This document shows, piece by piece, positions 52,623 to 61,885 of a stretch of DNA of 64,000 nucleotides. The stretch lies in assembly GCA_049293015.1 (NCBI GenBank), contig JBATSB010000203.1, forward strand, positions 1 through 64,000, written 5' to 3'. A program made the position numbers and the translations under genes. Under the pieces are notes generated by a model that was given only the letters and a program-made list of their open reading frames with translations, had not been told where the DNA came from and ran no database searches. This DNA is from UBA2330 sp049293015 (lineage in GTDB: Bacteria; Bacteroidota; Ignavibacteria; Tepidaquicellales; Tepidaquicellaceae). The first letter of the stretch is position 1. Each line of letters begins with the position of its first letter.

Positions 52623-55481
52623 TTACTTTAATTCATCCTTTAGATATCTTGCTGTGTAAGAAGTTTCCATAAAATTTTTCACAATATCCTCAGGAGTACC
52701 TGTTGCAATAATCTCACCACCTGCTTCTCCTCCTTCAGGACCAAGGTCAATAATCCAGTCAGCAGTTTTTATCACATCAAAATTATGTTCAATGACAATG
52801 ACAGTATTACCTTTATCTGTTAGTTTGTTTAAAACTTTCAGAAGCATGTTAATGTCTTCAAAATGCAGACCTGTAGTCGGTTCGTCAAGTATATACAGTG
52901 TTCTTCCCGTTTGAACTTTTGAAAGTTCAGTAGAAAGTTTTACTCGTTGCGCTTCTCCTCCGGACAGGGTAGTAGCCTGCTGACCAAGTCTTATATATCC
53001 GAGACCTACATCAAATAAAGTCTGAAGTTTTCTGTTAAGAGAAGGTACAGCATCAAAAAATCCAACAGCTTCTTCTACTGTCATACCGAGTACATCTGCA
53101 ATTGATTTTTCTTTGTATTTTACTTCCAGAGTCTCACGGTTATATCTTTTCCCTTCGCAAACTTCGCAAACGACATAAACATCAGGAAGGAAATTCATTT
53201 CTATCTTTTGCAAACCGGCACCTTCGCATGCATCACATCTGCCGCCTTTCACATTAAATGAAAATCTGCCTGGCTTGTATCCGCGTATCTTTGAATCGGG
53301 CAAATTGGAATAAATATCTCTTATAAATGTGAACAAACCTGTATATGTAGCGGGATTGCTTCTCGGTGTCCTGCCGATAGGAGTTTGATCTATTTCAATT
53401 ATCTTGTCAATAATTTTTTCTCTCCACTTTTCTTTTTTCAGAGAAAGTCCTTCAATAGTTTTAAAAGGAAGCGGAGTATCCGGAGATTTATAGAATTTTT
53501 TTGAAAGTATGCGATACAAAGTCTCATTTATAAGTGAAGATTTTCCTGAGCCGCTGACACCTGTAACGCAGATAAATTTTCCGAGCGGGATTTCTAAAGT
53601 CACATCCTTCAGATTATTACCTGTAGCTCCTTTTAGTATGATGGATTTTCCTGAACCTTCTCTTCTGACAAATGGAATTTCGATCTTCCTTTTACCTGAA
53701 ATATAATCACCTGTTAATGAATGTCCGATTAAATTTTGAGGATGACCGAACGCTACTACTTCACCGCCATGCTCACCTGCACCGGGTCCGAGATCAATTA
53801 CAAAATCACATGCTTCGATCATTTCCTTATCATGCTCGACAACTATAACAGAGTTACCGGTATCTCTCAGCATTTTTAAAGATTCTATGAGTTTGATATT
53901 ATCTCTCTGATGAAGTCCGATAGAAGGTTCATCAAGAATATACAAAACCCCGGTAAGCTGAGATCCAATTTGTGTTGCAAGTCTGATTCGCTGTGCTTCA
54001 CCGCCAGACAGAGTTCTCGCACTTCTGTCAAGAGTCAGATATTCAAGACCAACATTCAGAAGAAAATCGAGACGTGAAATTATTTCTTTAATAATCTGAG
54101 ATGCAATAATCATTTTTCTGTCATCGAGTTTCAGATCTTCAAAAAAGTTACGACATTTTTTAATGGACATTATCGTAATGTCATGAATATTCCTGTTGTC
54201 AATTTTCACCCAGAGTGAATCAAGTTTCAGTCTTCCTCCTAAACAGGTTTTACATTTGGAGATTGTCATAAAACTTTCCGCCCACTGCCGGATTGTTTCT
54301 GAAGAAGTATCATCGGAATATCTTTTAACGTAATTCAGGACTCCATCAAATCTGTGTTTATATTTATTTACTCTTCCTTGTGAATTCTTATGTTCATAAT
54401 GAACTTTTTCTGAAGATCCGAATAGAATTTTTTGTATGACATCATCAGGCATTTTTTTTACAGGTGTATCAAAATTCAAACCTTCATTCTCGATCATTCC
54501 TTTGAATATTGAATAAATCCATGTACCACGCGGCTTTCCAAGCGGCTCAACTGCACCTTGATTGATGGTAAGATTTCTGTCAGGAAAAATTTTATCTACG
54601 TCTATTTCTTTTTTTTCTCCAAGTCCAAAACAGTCATTGCACCATCCATACGGAGAATTAAATGAAAATGAATTCGGTGCAGATTCTGAAAAACTTCTGC
54701 CGGTCTCAATGTCAGATAATCGTTCACTATAAAATTTGTCTTCATTACCGTCATTAATAATAACAACACCATCTCCGTGTTTGAGTGCAGCTTCAAGTGA
54801 TTCGGCTATTCTCGCTTTTGAATTATCATTAACTGCAACTCTGTCAATTACTATCTCAATGTCATGAATTTTAAATCTCTCAGTTTTCATTCCCATTGTA
54901 ATGTCCTTTACTTCACCGTCGATCCGGACTTTTGTAAATCCCTGATACGAAATGTCTTCAAACAATTCTCTGTAATGACCTTTTCTACCCTTTACAACTG
55001 GCGCAAGAATAATGATCTTTGTTCCGTCTTTTTTATCAAGTATGCTGCTAAGAATCTGCTCAGTATTTTGACGGGTGACTGCATTTCCTGATTCGGGAGA
55101 ATACTGAGTTCCGCATCGGGCAAACAGGAGACGAAGAAAGTCATAGATCTCTGTAACTGTCCCGACAGTAGATCTCGGATTTTGCGAAATGGTTTTTTGC
55201 TCTATGGAAATGGAAGGTGAAAGTCCTTCGATTTTATCTACATCGGGACGTTCAATACCGCCAATAAATTGCCGGGCATAGGCAGAAAGAGTTTCCATAA
55301 ATCTTCTCTGACCTTCGGCATAGATTGTATCGAATGCCAATGAAGATTTCCCTGATCCGGAAACGCCTGTAAACACTACAAGGCTGTCACGCGGAATCTC
55401 AATATCCACATCTCTGAGATTATGGACGCGTGCACCTTTTACGATTATTTTATCTAAATGTGATTCTGACATAAATATCAT
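52623..55481 (-). CDS. uvrA: Excinuclease ABC subunit UvrA (canonical type)
   Basis: The 952-residue UvrA recognises DNA lesions with UvrB in nucleotide-excision repair. Walker A motifs are GVSGSGKSSLAFDTIYAEGQ (about 39-58) and GVSGSGKSSLINE (about 640-652). The signatures are LSGGEAQRI and LSGGEAQRV, and zinc-finger cysteines are in GWCNDCFGLG, SKCKTCLGGRL, GGRCDACEGAG and CEVCEGKRY. It resembles standard UvrA (IEMNFLPDVYVVCEVC) more closely than the 48969 gene. The ATG at 55472 (MSESHLDK) is a likely alternative start to the ATG at 55481. It is convergent with the TPR gene. Confidence 0.94.
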   Translation of the reverse strand: MIFMSESHLDKIIVKGARVHNLRDVDIEIPRDSLVVFTGVSGSGKSSLAFDTIYAEGQRRFMETLSAYARQFIGGIERPDVDKIEGLSPSISIEQKTISQNPRSTVGTVTEIYDFLRLLFARCGTQYSPESGNAVTRQNTEQILSSILDKKDGTKIIILAPVVKGRKGHYRELFEDISYQGFTKVRIDGEVKDITMGMKTERFKIHDIEIVIDRVAVNDNSKARIAESLEAALKHGDGVVIINDGNEDKFYSERLSDIETGRSFSESAPNSFSFNSPYGWCNDCFGLGEKKEIDVDKIFPDRNLTINQGAVEPLGKPRGTWIYSIFKGMIENEGLNFDTPVKKMPDDVIQKILFGSSEKVHYEHKNSQGRVNKYKHRFDGVLNYVKRYSDDTSSETIRQWAESFMTISKCKTCLGGRLKLDSLWVKIDNRNIHDITIMSIKKCRNFFEDLKLDDRKMIIASQIIKEIISRLDFLLNVGLEYLTLDRSARTLSGGEAQRIRLATQIGSQLTGVLYILDEPSIGLHQRDNIKLIESLKMLRDTGNSVIVVEHDKEMIEACDFVIDLGPGAGEHGGEVVAFGHPQNLIGHSLTGDYISGKRKIEIPFVRREGSGKSIILKGATGNNLKDVTLEIPLGKFICVTGVSGSGKSSLINETLYRILSKKFYKSPDTPLPFKTIEGLSLKKEKWREKIIDKIIEIDQTPIGRTPRSNPATYTGLFTFIRDIYSNLPDSKIRGYKPGRFSFNVKGGRCDACEGAGLQKIEMNFLPDVYVVCEVCEGKRYNRETLEVKYKEKSIADVLGMTVEEAVGFFDAVPSLNRKLQTLFDVGLGYIRLGQQATTLSGGEAQRVKLSTELSKVQTGRTLYILDEPTTGLHFEDINMLLKVLNKLTDKGNTVIVIEHNFDVIKTADWIIDLGPEGGEAGGEIIATGTPEDIVKNFMETSYTARYLKDELK

Positions 55482-55641
55482 GGAAAATAATTGAGTCAGG
55501 TTATTTTTACAATCTAAAATTTAGTGCTGTTCTGAGAAATTTTCAAACTTGTTGTATTATTTATTGTAATAAATTAGCATGATTTCAAACTGGGAAACAC
55601 ATCCGCATTGAGAAATTAAATGTGAAATCTTAATTTTATAT

Positions 55642-56526
55642 ATGAAAATCTTATTAGTAGTATTGACAGCTTCATTATTATTTTACTCTTGCAGTAATGA
55701 AAATTCACAGCCAACTTCATATAATAATTCTGCTACTTATACTCAGATCGATTTTGATCCGGTATTAAATTCAAAAAAAGATACCTTGGTCTATATTAAT
55801 TCTAATGCAAATTTTAAATTTACCGGATTGTATTCTTTTGATCTTTTAAATGGATTAAATAAACAACTTGTAAATGGAATAGTCAGGACACCGGATATTT
55901 CAAATGTAAATTCTAGAATTGTATATTCACTGGACGGACAACTTGCAGTAATGGATGCTGATGGAATGAATTCACAGATAATCAATGGAAATGTAAACAG
56001 TATTTATCCAAAGTGGATTAAGGATGGAAACAGAATTTTGTATGAAAATTCAGATTGCCTGACCGGCTGCGGAATTCGGATTATAAATTCTGATGGAACA
56101 GGTGACAGTCTGATCATTCCAAAAGGAAGATCACCTGATTGGTCAATCGTAGCAAATGAATTCATTTATCTTATTTCACAGGAAGGCGGAAATGGTGATT
56201 CACTTTTTAATTTCAATATGAACACAGGTGTCAGGACTTTACTTAAGATATTGAATCCTCCTGATCATAAATCATCTCAATATTTAAATGATGTGGGTGG
56301 ATCTGTAATCTTTTGTTCGACATCCGAAACAGGTTATTCATATATTTATAAGCTTACTCTGTCAATTGGAATCATAGAAAAACTTGCTCTCAATCAGGGT
56401 TGGTCGCCATATTATTCGGAAAGAAACGGTATGATATATTATACAAATAGAGATGAAGGAAATGGGAGGATATGGATAATGGATATTAATGGGAATGGGA
56501 ATAGGCAGTTTGACGAAATATATTAG
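55642..56526 (+). CDS. Lipoprotein with TolB-like propeller repeats
   Basis: The 294-residue protein has a lipoprotein signal (LLFYSCSNEN, Cys about residue 17) and several TolB/WD40-like blades: GQLAVMDADGMNSQII, SIYPKWIKDGNRILYEN, GIRIINSDGTGDSLII with SPDWS, and GWSPYYSERNGMIYYTNRDE. The PxWSxDGxxIxY pattern is typical of periplasmic TolB or dipeptidyl-peptidase propellers. No catalytic domain is attached. Its role is unknown, perhaps in protein interaction at the inner face of the outer membrane. Confidence 0.77.
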   Translation: MKILLVVLTASLLFYSCSNENSQPTSYNNSATYTQIDFDPVLNSKKDTLVYINSNANFKFTGLYSFDLLNGLNKQLVNGIVRTPDISNVNSRIVYSLDGQLAVMDADGMNSQIINGNVNSIYPKWIKDGNRILYENSDCLTGCGIRIINSDGTGDSLIIPKGRSPDWSIVANEFIYLISQEGGNGDSLFNFNMNTGVRTLLKILNPPDHKSSQYLNDVGGSVIFCSTSETGYSYIYKLTLSIGIIEKLALNQGWSPYYSERNGMIYYTNRDEGNGRIWIMDINGNGNRQFDEIY

Positions 56527-56530
56527 AGCA

Positions 56531-56606
56531 ATTTCAAATTTCAAATTTCAAATAATTTGATATTTGTTTAAAATTACGAGTTACAAGTTAAAAGTTAAAA
56601 TTGCAA
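56531..56606. repeat. Two short 7-bp tandem repeat runs
   Basis: Three units of atttcaa lie at 56531-56551. A second run, about 56572-56606, has the units aattacg, agttaca, agttaaa, agttaaa and attgcaa. Both lie just after the TolB-like gene and before tRNA-Glu. Unit types overlap with those at 845-872 and 27024-27058. Confidence 0.7.
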
Positions 56607-56752
56607 ATGATTTATGTTAAATATTGATAAATATTTTAACAAAGTTTTAATGTTGTATTCTAAAAAATTTTTGAATGCACCGGTTTTCTTAATTGTAACT
56701 CACTGATAATTTCCTTATTTTGGTTACTTCACTTTCAAAAGATTTAAAAAGA

Positions 56753-56824
56753 GGTCCCATCGACTAGGGGTTAGGTCGCCACTCTTTCACAGTGAAAACA
56801 CGGGTTCGAATCCCGTTGGGACCG
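56753..56824 (+). tRNA. tRNA-Glu (anticodon UUC)
   Basis: The gene folds as a full cloverleaf. The acceptor stem is ggtccca/tgggacc with discriminator G, the D stem is gac/gtc around taggggttag, and the anticodon loop ctttcac reads UUC. The T arm is acggg-ttcgaat-cccgt. The top anticodon-stem pair is C-A, so that stem has four canonical pairs. CCA is not encoded. A strong terminator follows 15 bases later, so it is a single-gene transcription unit. Confidence 0.95.
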
Positions 56825-56838
56825 CTTGATTAAAAAGC

Positions 56839-56873
56839 AAAGCCCTGTAACTTATCATAGTTACAGGGCTTTT
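56839..56873 (+). terminator. Strong intrinsic terminator after tRNA-Glu
   Basis: A perfect 14-base stem (aaagccctgtaact with agttacagggcttt) and a 6-base loop tatcat are followed by a T-rich stretch. It can serve both the tRNA gene and, through its flanking A/T runs, the convergent sortilin-like gene. Confidence 0.93.
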
Positions 56874-56912
56874 GTTATTAAAAATTCCTAATTATTAATT
56901 CTTAAATTGAAA

Positions 56913-59864
56913 TTATTTTATAACAACCATCCTCTTCGAATCTGTAAAGTTTGTTACACCACCTGAGAAATTTAATCTATAGATATAAACTCCACTTGCC
57001 AGATCATATGCCGAAACTGATCTTGTGTAATTTCCTGCTGATACATTTTCATTTAAAATATTCTTAACTTTTCTACCAGTAACATCATAAAGTTCAATAT
57101 TGACTTTTCCGTCGAAAGGCAGACTGAAATTTATATTCGTCTCAGGATTAAATGGGTTAGGATAATTTTGAGATAAATAAAATTTATCAGGTATTTCTAT
57201 TGAAATATTTACGCCAAGTTCATAATGCCTGAAATTTCCGTTAAAGTCTTTCTGCTTTAATCTGTATGAATAACTTCCCGTCGAAAGTTTATTGTCTGTA
57301 TATGAATATGAATTTATATTTGAAGAATTTCCAATGCCTTTCACAAAACCTATCTTGGACCATTCGCCGTTTTGAATTTTCCTCTCAATATCAAAACCCG
57401 AATTATTAATCTCTGAAGATGTACTCCAGTTTAAAATAACATTGTTGTTATTTACCTGATGACTGAAAGTATTCAGCTCGACAGGAAGCACAACATCACT
57501 TCTGAAAACACCTCTGCCGTGTGTGAATGCAAACAGATAATCTGTATCTTTTTGTAATACAAGTTCATCTACCGGTACATAATCCGGAATACCTGCACCC
57601 ATAAGTGTCCATGAGGTTCCAAAGTCCATAGATTTATATACCCCGGCTTCTGTTCCTATCCAGATCGTCAGTGGTTCGATCGGATCAAACACGGCAGAGT
57701 GAACAGGAATATTTGGCAGACCAACAGATATATCAATCCAAAACGCTCCACCGGCAGTTGTCAGCCATACATGTTTTGCAGAAAAAGGCGGAGAGATATT
57801 GAAACCTGAATAGCATGCAATTATAGTTTCAGGATCACCGGACTTTGTGACAATTCTTCTTACATAAGCTCCGTTATGTGGAGGTGGTGTGATCGGAAAC
57901 CAGATATTACCAAGACCAAAAGCCGGATCAAGAGTTGTACATTTATAAATTTTCCCGTCAGTTGTACCAATATATCCTTTATAAGGAGCACTGCCTTCGA
58001 CCACTGTTACAGCAGATATAAAATGTCCCGGAGCTGCTGCACCGCCGACAGCAGTCCAGTTTGCTGCACCGTTTGTAGTCAGCCAAACTTCATTTGAGCC
58101 GGCGATCAAAACTTCAGACGTAACAGGATTCATTGAAAATGGAGCAATGAATAAACATTCAATTGGTGAACCTGCATCTGTAAGACCTGTAGTAGCATCG
58201 GTCCAGGTAGTACCTCCGTCTGTAGTCTTGCTCATTTGAAGATTAACATATTCCTCATAAAAAGTCATTGGGTCTGTCTGAGACTGGGCAGAATATCCGC
58301 CGTCACCGCCATATACTTCAGACCAGTCTGATCCTGACGTAAATTTTAAGTGACCATTGTCTTGTGTTCCTCCATGAATAGTGGGACCCATTTTATAAAC
58401 TGCACCGCTGAAAAATTGTGTAATGAAAAGTTCATTATTTAATTCAGTCCAGGAAGTACCGGAATTAGTAGATTTATAAACACCTCCGTCATTTCCTGAA
58501 TATAAAACACCTGGTGAATCCGGATCAAATGCAATTACATGATGATCAGCATGTACTACAGGTGTTCCATAAAATGAATGCCAGTAGGACATCTGCGACC
58601 AGGTCGAACCATAATCGGTTGATTTCATCATATCAACTCCGCCAACAAATAAATTATCGGAATCAAACGGATCTACTGCAATTACATTATCATACCAGCC
58701 CTGGGTACCAAGATAAGACATTGTATCAGTTGAAACAATTTTAGGTGGAGATGAAACAGTAGTCCAGTCAGTTCCCTGATTAGTCGAACGGTAAATGCCT
58801 TTTAATCCGGCATCACCTGCCTTTGAAAAATCCTCAGATTCTAAAACTGCATAGACAGTGTCTTTGTGAGAAGGATCCTGAGTCATAGCAATTCTCTTAT
58901 ATCCTGAAACAGGCAGACCTGAAGTAATTAGAGACCAGTTCGTTCCACCGTTTGATGTTTTGTAAATGCCTCCGTAAGTTGTCATATTTTTATTTACTGC
59001 AAATAAAATTACCGAAGGTGTATAAGCAATGACATCACAGGGATTAAAATAATTTGTAGCAGATGCTGTTGGACTAATTTTAGTCCAGAATGATCCGCCG
59101 TTTGTACTTTTATATAATCCACCCGCAGTAGTATAATCTCCTAATCCATGTTTTGTATATCTGTTTTTTGTTGCAGCATAAATATTTCCAGCATCATCCT
59201 GAGACATTCTCAATACATTTCTGAAAGGATCAGGAGTAGGGACATAAGTACCTATAAGCTTTTCCCACGTCCCTCCGAAATCAGTAGATTTAAAAATACC
59301 GCCGCCATAAACTGCATCTCCATTTCCCCAGCCTTCGCCGCTTCCTGCATAAATAATATCAGGATCAGTTCCGTCCTGCAGCATACATCCAATTGAAACA
59401 GGATTATCTTCTTCCATTGCGGGAGACCAGTTAGCTCCGCCGTTTGTAGTTTTCCAGACGCCACCTGCTACTGCACCTGCAAGCATATGAGTCGGTGTGG
59501 TAGGATGAATAATTAAGGAACGGATCCTGCCGCCGATATTTCCAGGACCTATTGAGATCCAGCCTACACCTGCATTGTCCAAATCTGCTGCAGAATTATT
59601 TTGTTTTGCATATTCAATAGCTTTGATCCTCATTTCATAAACATCAATATAAGTATCTTTAGAATCATTTGAAGATGTAAGCATATTGTATCTGTACTCG
59701 CTTGCAGCAAAAGGATTATCTTTCACTCCCTGTGTATATGCAACAGGTATGTCAGAATTTTCTTTGCCGGTCTGATCCATTATGTCAATGTCTTTTGTGA
59801 AGTAGAAAATTAAGAGGGTGGTGAGAACAAAGAATAATGAAAAAATAGTAATTTTATTTTTCAT
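56913..59864 (-). CDS. Sortilin/VPS10-like BNR-repeat T9SS-sorted protein
   Basis: The 983-residue protein has a signal segment (about 7-23) and about eleven BNR/Asp-box-type motifs across residues 110-740 (KTTNGGANWSP, KSTDFGGTWEK, KTSNGGTNWS, RSTNQGTDWT, KSTDYGSTWS, KSTNSGTSWT, KTTDGGTTWT). It also has WISIGPGNIGGRIRSL near residue 103, typical of VPS10/sortilin-like secreted propellers related to glycosidases. A fibronectin-like segment (ELNTFSHQVNNNNVILNW) precedes the sorting domain (NYPNPFNPETNINFSLP to SGVYIYRLNFSG and KRMVVIK). No glycosidase active site can be assigned. It is likely an extracellular binding or degrading protein. Confidence 0.88.
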   Translation of the reverse strand: MKNKITIFSLFFVLTTLLIFYFTKDIDIMDQTGKENSDIPVAYTQGVKDNPFAASEYRYNMLTSSNDSKDTYIDVYEMRIKAIEYAKQNNSAADLDNAGVGWISIGPGNIGGRIRSLIIHPTTPTHMLAGAVAGGVWKTTNGGANWSPAMEEDNPVSIGCMLQDGTDPDIIYAGSGEGWGNGDAVYGGGIFKSTDFGGTWEKLIGTYVPTPDPFRNVLRMSQDDAGNIYAATKNRYTKHGLGDYTTAGGLYKSTNGGSFWTKISPTASATNYFNPCDVIAYTPSVILFAVNKNMTTYGGIYKTSNGGTNWSLITSGLPVSGYKRIAMTQDPSHKDTVYAVLESEDFSKAGDAGLKGIYRSTNQGTDWTTVSSPPKIVSTDTMSYLGTQGWYDNVIAVDPFDSDNLFVGGVDMMKSTDYGSTWSQMSYWHSFYGTPVVHADHHVIAFDPDSPGVLYSGNDGGVYKSTNSGTSWTELNNELFITQFFSGAVYKMGPTIHGGTQDNGHLKFTSGSDWSEVYGGDGGYSAQSQTDPMTFYEEYVNLQMSKTTDGGTTWTDATTGLTDAGSPIECLFIAPFSMNPVTSEVLIAGSNEVWLTTNGAANWTAVGGAAAPGHFISAVTVVEGSAPYKGYIGTTDGKIYKCTTLDPAFGLGNIWFPITPPPHNGAYVRRIVTKSGDPETIIACYSGFNISPPFSAKHVWLTTAGGAFWIDISVGLPNIPVHSAVFDPIEPLTIWIGTEAGVYKSMDFGTSWTLMGAGIPDYVPVDELVLQKDTDYLFAFTHGRGVFRSDVVLPVELNTFSHQVNNNNVILNWSTSSEINNSGFDIERKIQNGEWSKIGFVKGIGNSSNINSYSYTDNKLSTGSYSYRLKQKDFNGNFRHYELGVNISIEIPDKFYLSQNYPNPFNPETNINFSLPFDGKVNIELYDVTGRKVKNILNENVSAGNYTRSVSAYDLASGVYIYRLNFSGGVTNFTDSKRMVVIK

Positions 59865-60216
59865 GGTTTTCTTGGTTTAAGTTTTTAAAAACTTACTTTT
59901 TCTTTGTATAAATGACAAGCACAAAAATTTTTTTGGAGAAAATTTTATTTAGAGATTTGTATACAATTACTTTAATATTTAATATCGAAATATCTGTAAT
60001 GAAAATACTTATACTGTTTGCTTTGTCTCGATACTTTTAGGTAAACTATGCAATCTCAGATTCAATAGTCAGATTTTTGAATGTTCATCTGAGACTCTGC
60101 CCGGAGGTGTTTTTAAAATTAATTGTGTCTAAAGGAATTCCAGTCAAACATGAAAATATATTTCTATAGTTTTACCTAATAGGAAATAAAAAATTTTTTC
60201 ATTTTTTTTATTTTTA
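59865..60216. other. AT-rich promoter region of the Fe-S operon
   Basis: About 350 bases between the divergent sortilin-like gene and the Rrf2 regulator gene. Apart from the operator just downstream I see no gene, RNA or repeat. It should contain divergent promoters. Confidence 0.5.
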
Positions 60217-60240
60217 AATAGGACTATATTAGTCCAAATT
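60217..60240 (+). promoter_or_regulatory. IscR/Rrf2-type operator
   Basis: The inverted repeat ggact-atatt-agtcc (60221-60235) is flanked by ATA on the left and AAATT on the right. This resembles the type 1 IscR site (ATAnnnGACTnnnnTAGTCnnnTAT). It lies 13 bases before the ATG of the Rrf2 gene, an ideal place for autorepression of the regulator-desulfurase-carrier operon. Confidence 0.78.
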
Positions 60241-60248
60241 AAAATTTA

Positions 60249-60650
60249 ATGATCAGAATTTCCAAAAAAGTTGAATATGCATTGATGGCATTAAAGTTTA
60301 TATCAGAATCAGATAACAGGTTAGTAACTGCAAGAGAAATTTCCGATACGAAAAAAATCCCTTACGATCTTTTATCAAAGATACTTCAAAAATTAAAAAA
60401 TGAAGAGATCCTTTTGTCAAATCAGGGGAGCAGCGGTGGGTATTCAATGAATAAAAGAACGGATGAAATTTATCTGTACAATCTGATGAATATGCTCGAT
60501 GGAGAAATAGCAATTGCTGACTGTCTAACTGAAAATAAGGAGAAAGATTGCTGCCTAGAAGACACTTGTACAATAAAGTCACCGGTGACTAAACTGCAAA
60601 AAGAAATTGAAAATCTTTTTAAAAATAAAACTATATCGGATTTTGTCTGA
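60249..60650 (+). CDS. Rrf2-family (IscR-like) transcriptional regulator
   Basis: The 133-residue protein has the Rrf2 winged-helix domain: ISKKVEYALMALKFISE (about 3-19), ISDTKKIPYDLLSKILQKLK (about 32-51) and LSNQGSSGGYSMNKRTDEIYL (about 57-77). Three or four cysteines follow in ADCLTENKEKDCC and EDTC (about residues 96-112), suitable for a [2Fe-2S] or [4Fe-4S] cluster that senses Fe-S status. It is the first gene of a unit with the cysteine desulfurase (21-base gap) and IscA-like gene, and an IscR-like palindrome precedes it. Confidence 0.9.
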   Translation: MIRISKKVEYALMALKFISESDNRLVTAREISDTKKIPYDLLSKILQKLKNEEILLSNQGSSGGYSMNKRTDEIYLYNLMNMLDGEIAIADCLTENKEKDCCLEDTCTIKSPVTKLQKEIENLFKNKTISDFV

Positions 60651-60671
60651 TAAAACTAAATTTAACTGCTG

Positions 60672-61844
60672 ATGAATTTTCCTATTTACATGGATTATAA
60701 TGCTACTACTCCTGTAGATCCTGAAGTACTCGAAGAAATGATACCATATTTTTGTGAAAATTTTGGAAATGCATCCAGTGCTAATCATAAGTTCGGATGG
60801 AATGCCGAAGAAGCCGTTTCAAAAGCCAGAAAAAATGTAGCTGATCTTATCAATGCTAATCCAAGAGAAATTATTTTTACGGCAGGCTCGACTGAAGCAA
60901 ATAATATCTCTTTAAAAGGTGTAGCAGAAATTTATGAAGGAAAAGGAAATCACATTATTACGTGCACTTCAGAGCATAAAGCCATTCTGGAAACATGCGA
61001 GTATCTTGAGTCAAGAGGGTTTGAAGTTACTTATTTGAAAGTAGATAAGGATGGATTGATAGATCTTGAAGACTTGAAAAATGCTATAACAGACAAAACG
61101 ATCTTAGTTAGTATAATGGCTGCAAATAATGAAATTGGAACTATTCAGCCTGTCGAAGAAATTGGAAATATATGCAGGGAAAATGGAGTTTTGTTTCATA
61201 CAGATGCAACTCAGGCAGTTGGTAAAATTCCTGTGGATGTACAGAAGATGAACATTGATCTTATGAGTATATCAGCTCATAAATTTTATGGACCGAAAGG
61301 TGTCGGAGCATTATATGTAAGGAGTAAAGAACCGAGAGTAAATTTCACTAAACAAATGCACGGAGGCAGCCAGGAAAAAGGATTAAGAGGAGGTACACTC
61401 AACGTACCCGGAATTGTCGGATTGGGAAAAGCATGTGAGATCAGTATGAATATGATGAATCAGGAAATGGAAAAACACATTGCATACAGAGATAGGATCA
61501 TTCATGCACTTTTAAAAATAGAAGATGTTTATCTTAACGGACACAGGACAAACCGATTGACAAACAACATTAACTTCAGCATTGGTAAAATAAATATTGA
61601 GAGTCTTCTCGGAGATCTGAGGGATATTGCATTATCTACCGGTAGCGCATGTACATCTTCTTCAATGGCTCCATCTCACGTTCTTAGTGCGATAGGCAGG
61701 GAAGATGATCTTGCAAGGTCCTCTATCAGAATCAGTTTTGGAAGATTTACGACAAAAGAAGAAATTGATTATCTTATAGAGAAGCTGACTTCAAATATTT
61801 TAAAATTAAGAGAAGAAGCACCAGAGTTTCAGATTACAAAATAG
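60672..61844 (+). CDS. Cysteine desulfurase (IscS/NifS type)
   Basis: The 390-residue PLP enzyme removes sulfur from cysteine for Fe-S and thiocofactor assembly. The N-terminus YMDYNATTPVDPEV is typical. The PLP lysine is in SISAHKFYGPKGVGALYVR (Lys about 204), and HTDATQAVGKIPVD precedes it. The persulfide cysteine is in STGSACTSSSMAPSHVL (Cys about 327). The long active-site loop places it in group I (IscS/NifS) rather than SufS. It lies between the Rrf2 regulator and IscA-like genes. A separate iscU scaffold gene is not seen in this window. Confidence 0.94.
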   Translation: MNFPIYMDYNATTPVDPEVLEEMIPYFCENFGNASSANHKFGWNAEEAVSKARKNVADLINANPREIIFTAGSTEANNISLKGVAEIYEGKGNHIITCTSEHKAILETCEYLESRGFEVTYLKVDKDGLIDLEDLKNAITDKTILVSIMAANNEIGTIQPVEEIGNICRENGVLFHTDATQAVGKIPVDVQKMNIDLMSISAHKFYGPKGVGALYVRSKEPRVNFTKQMHGGSQEKGLRGGTLNVPGIVGLGKACEISMNMMNQEMEKHIAYRDRIIHALLKIEDVYLNGHRTNRLTNNINFSIGKINIESLLGDLRDIALSTGSACTSSSMAPSHVLSAIGREDDLARSSIRISFGRFTTKEEIDYLIEKLTSNILKLREEAPEFQITK

Positions 61845-61885
61845 TTTTTTTAAAAAAATAATTAAAATATTTAATTAAATATATT

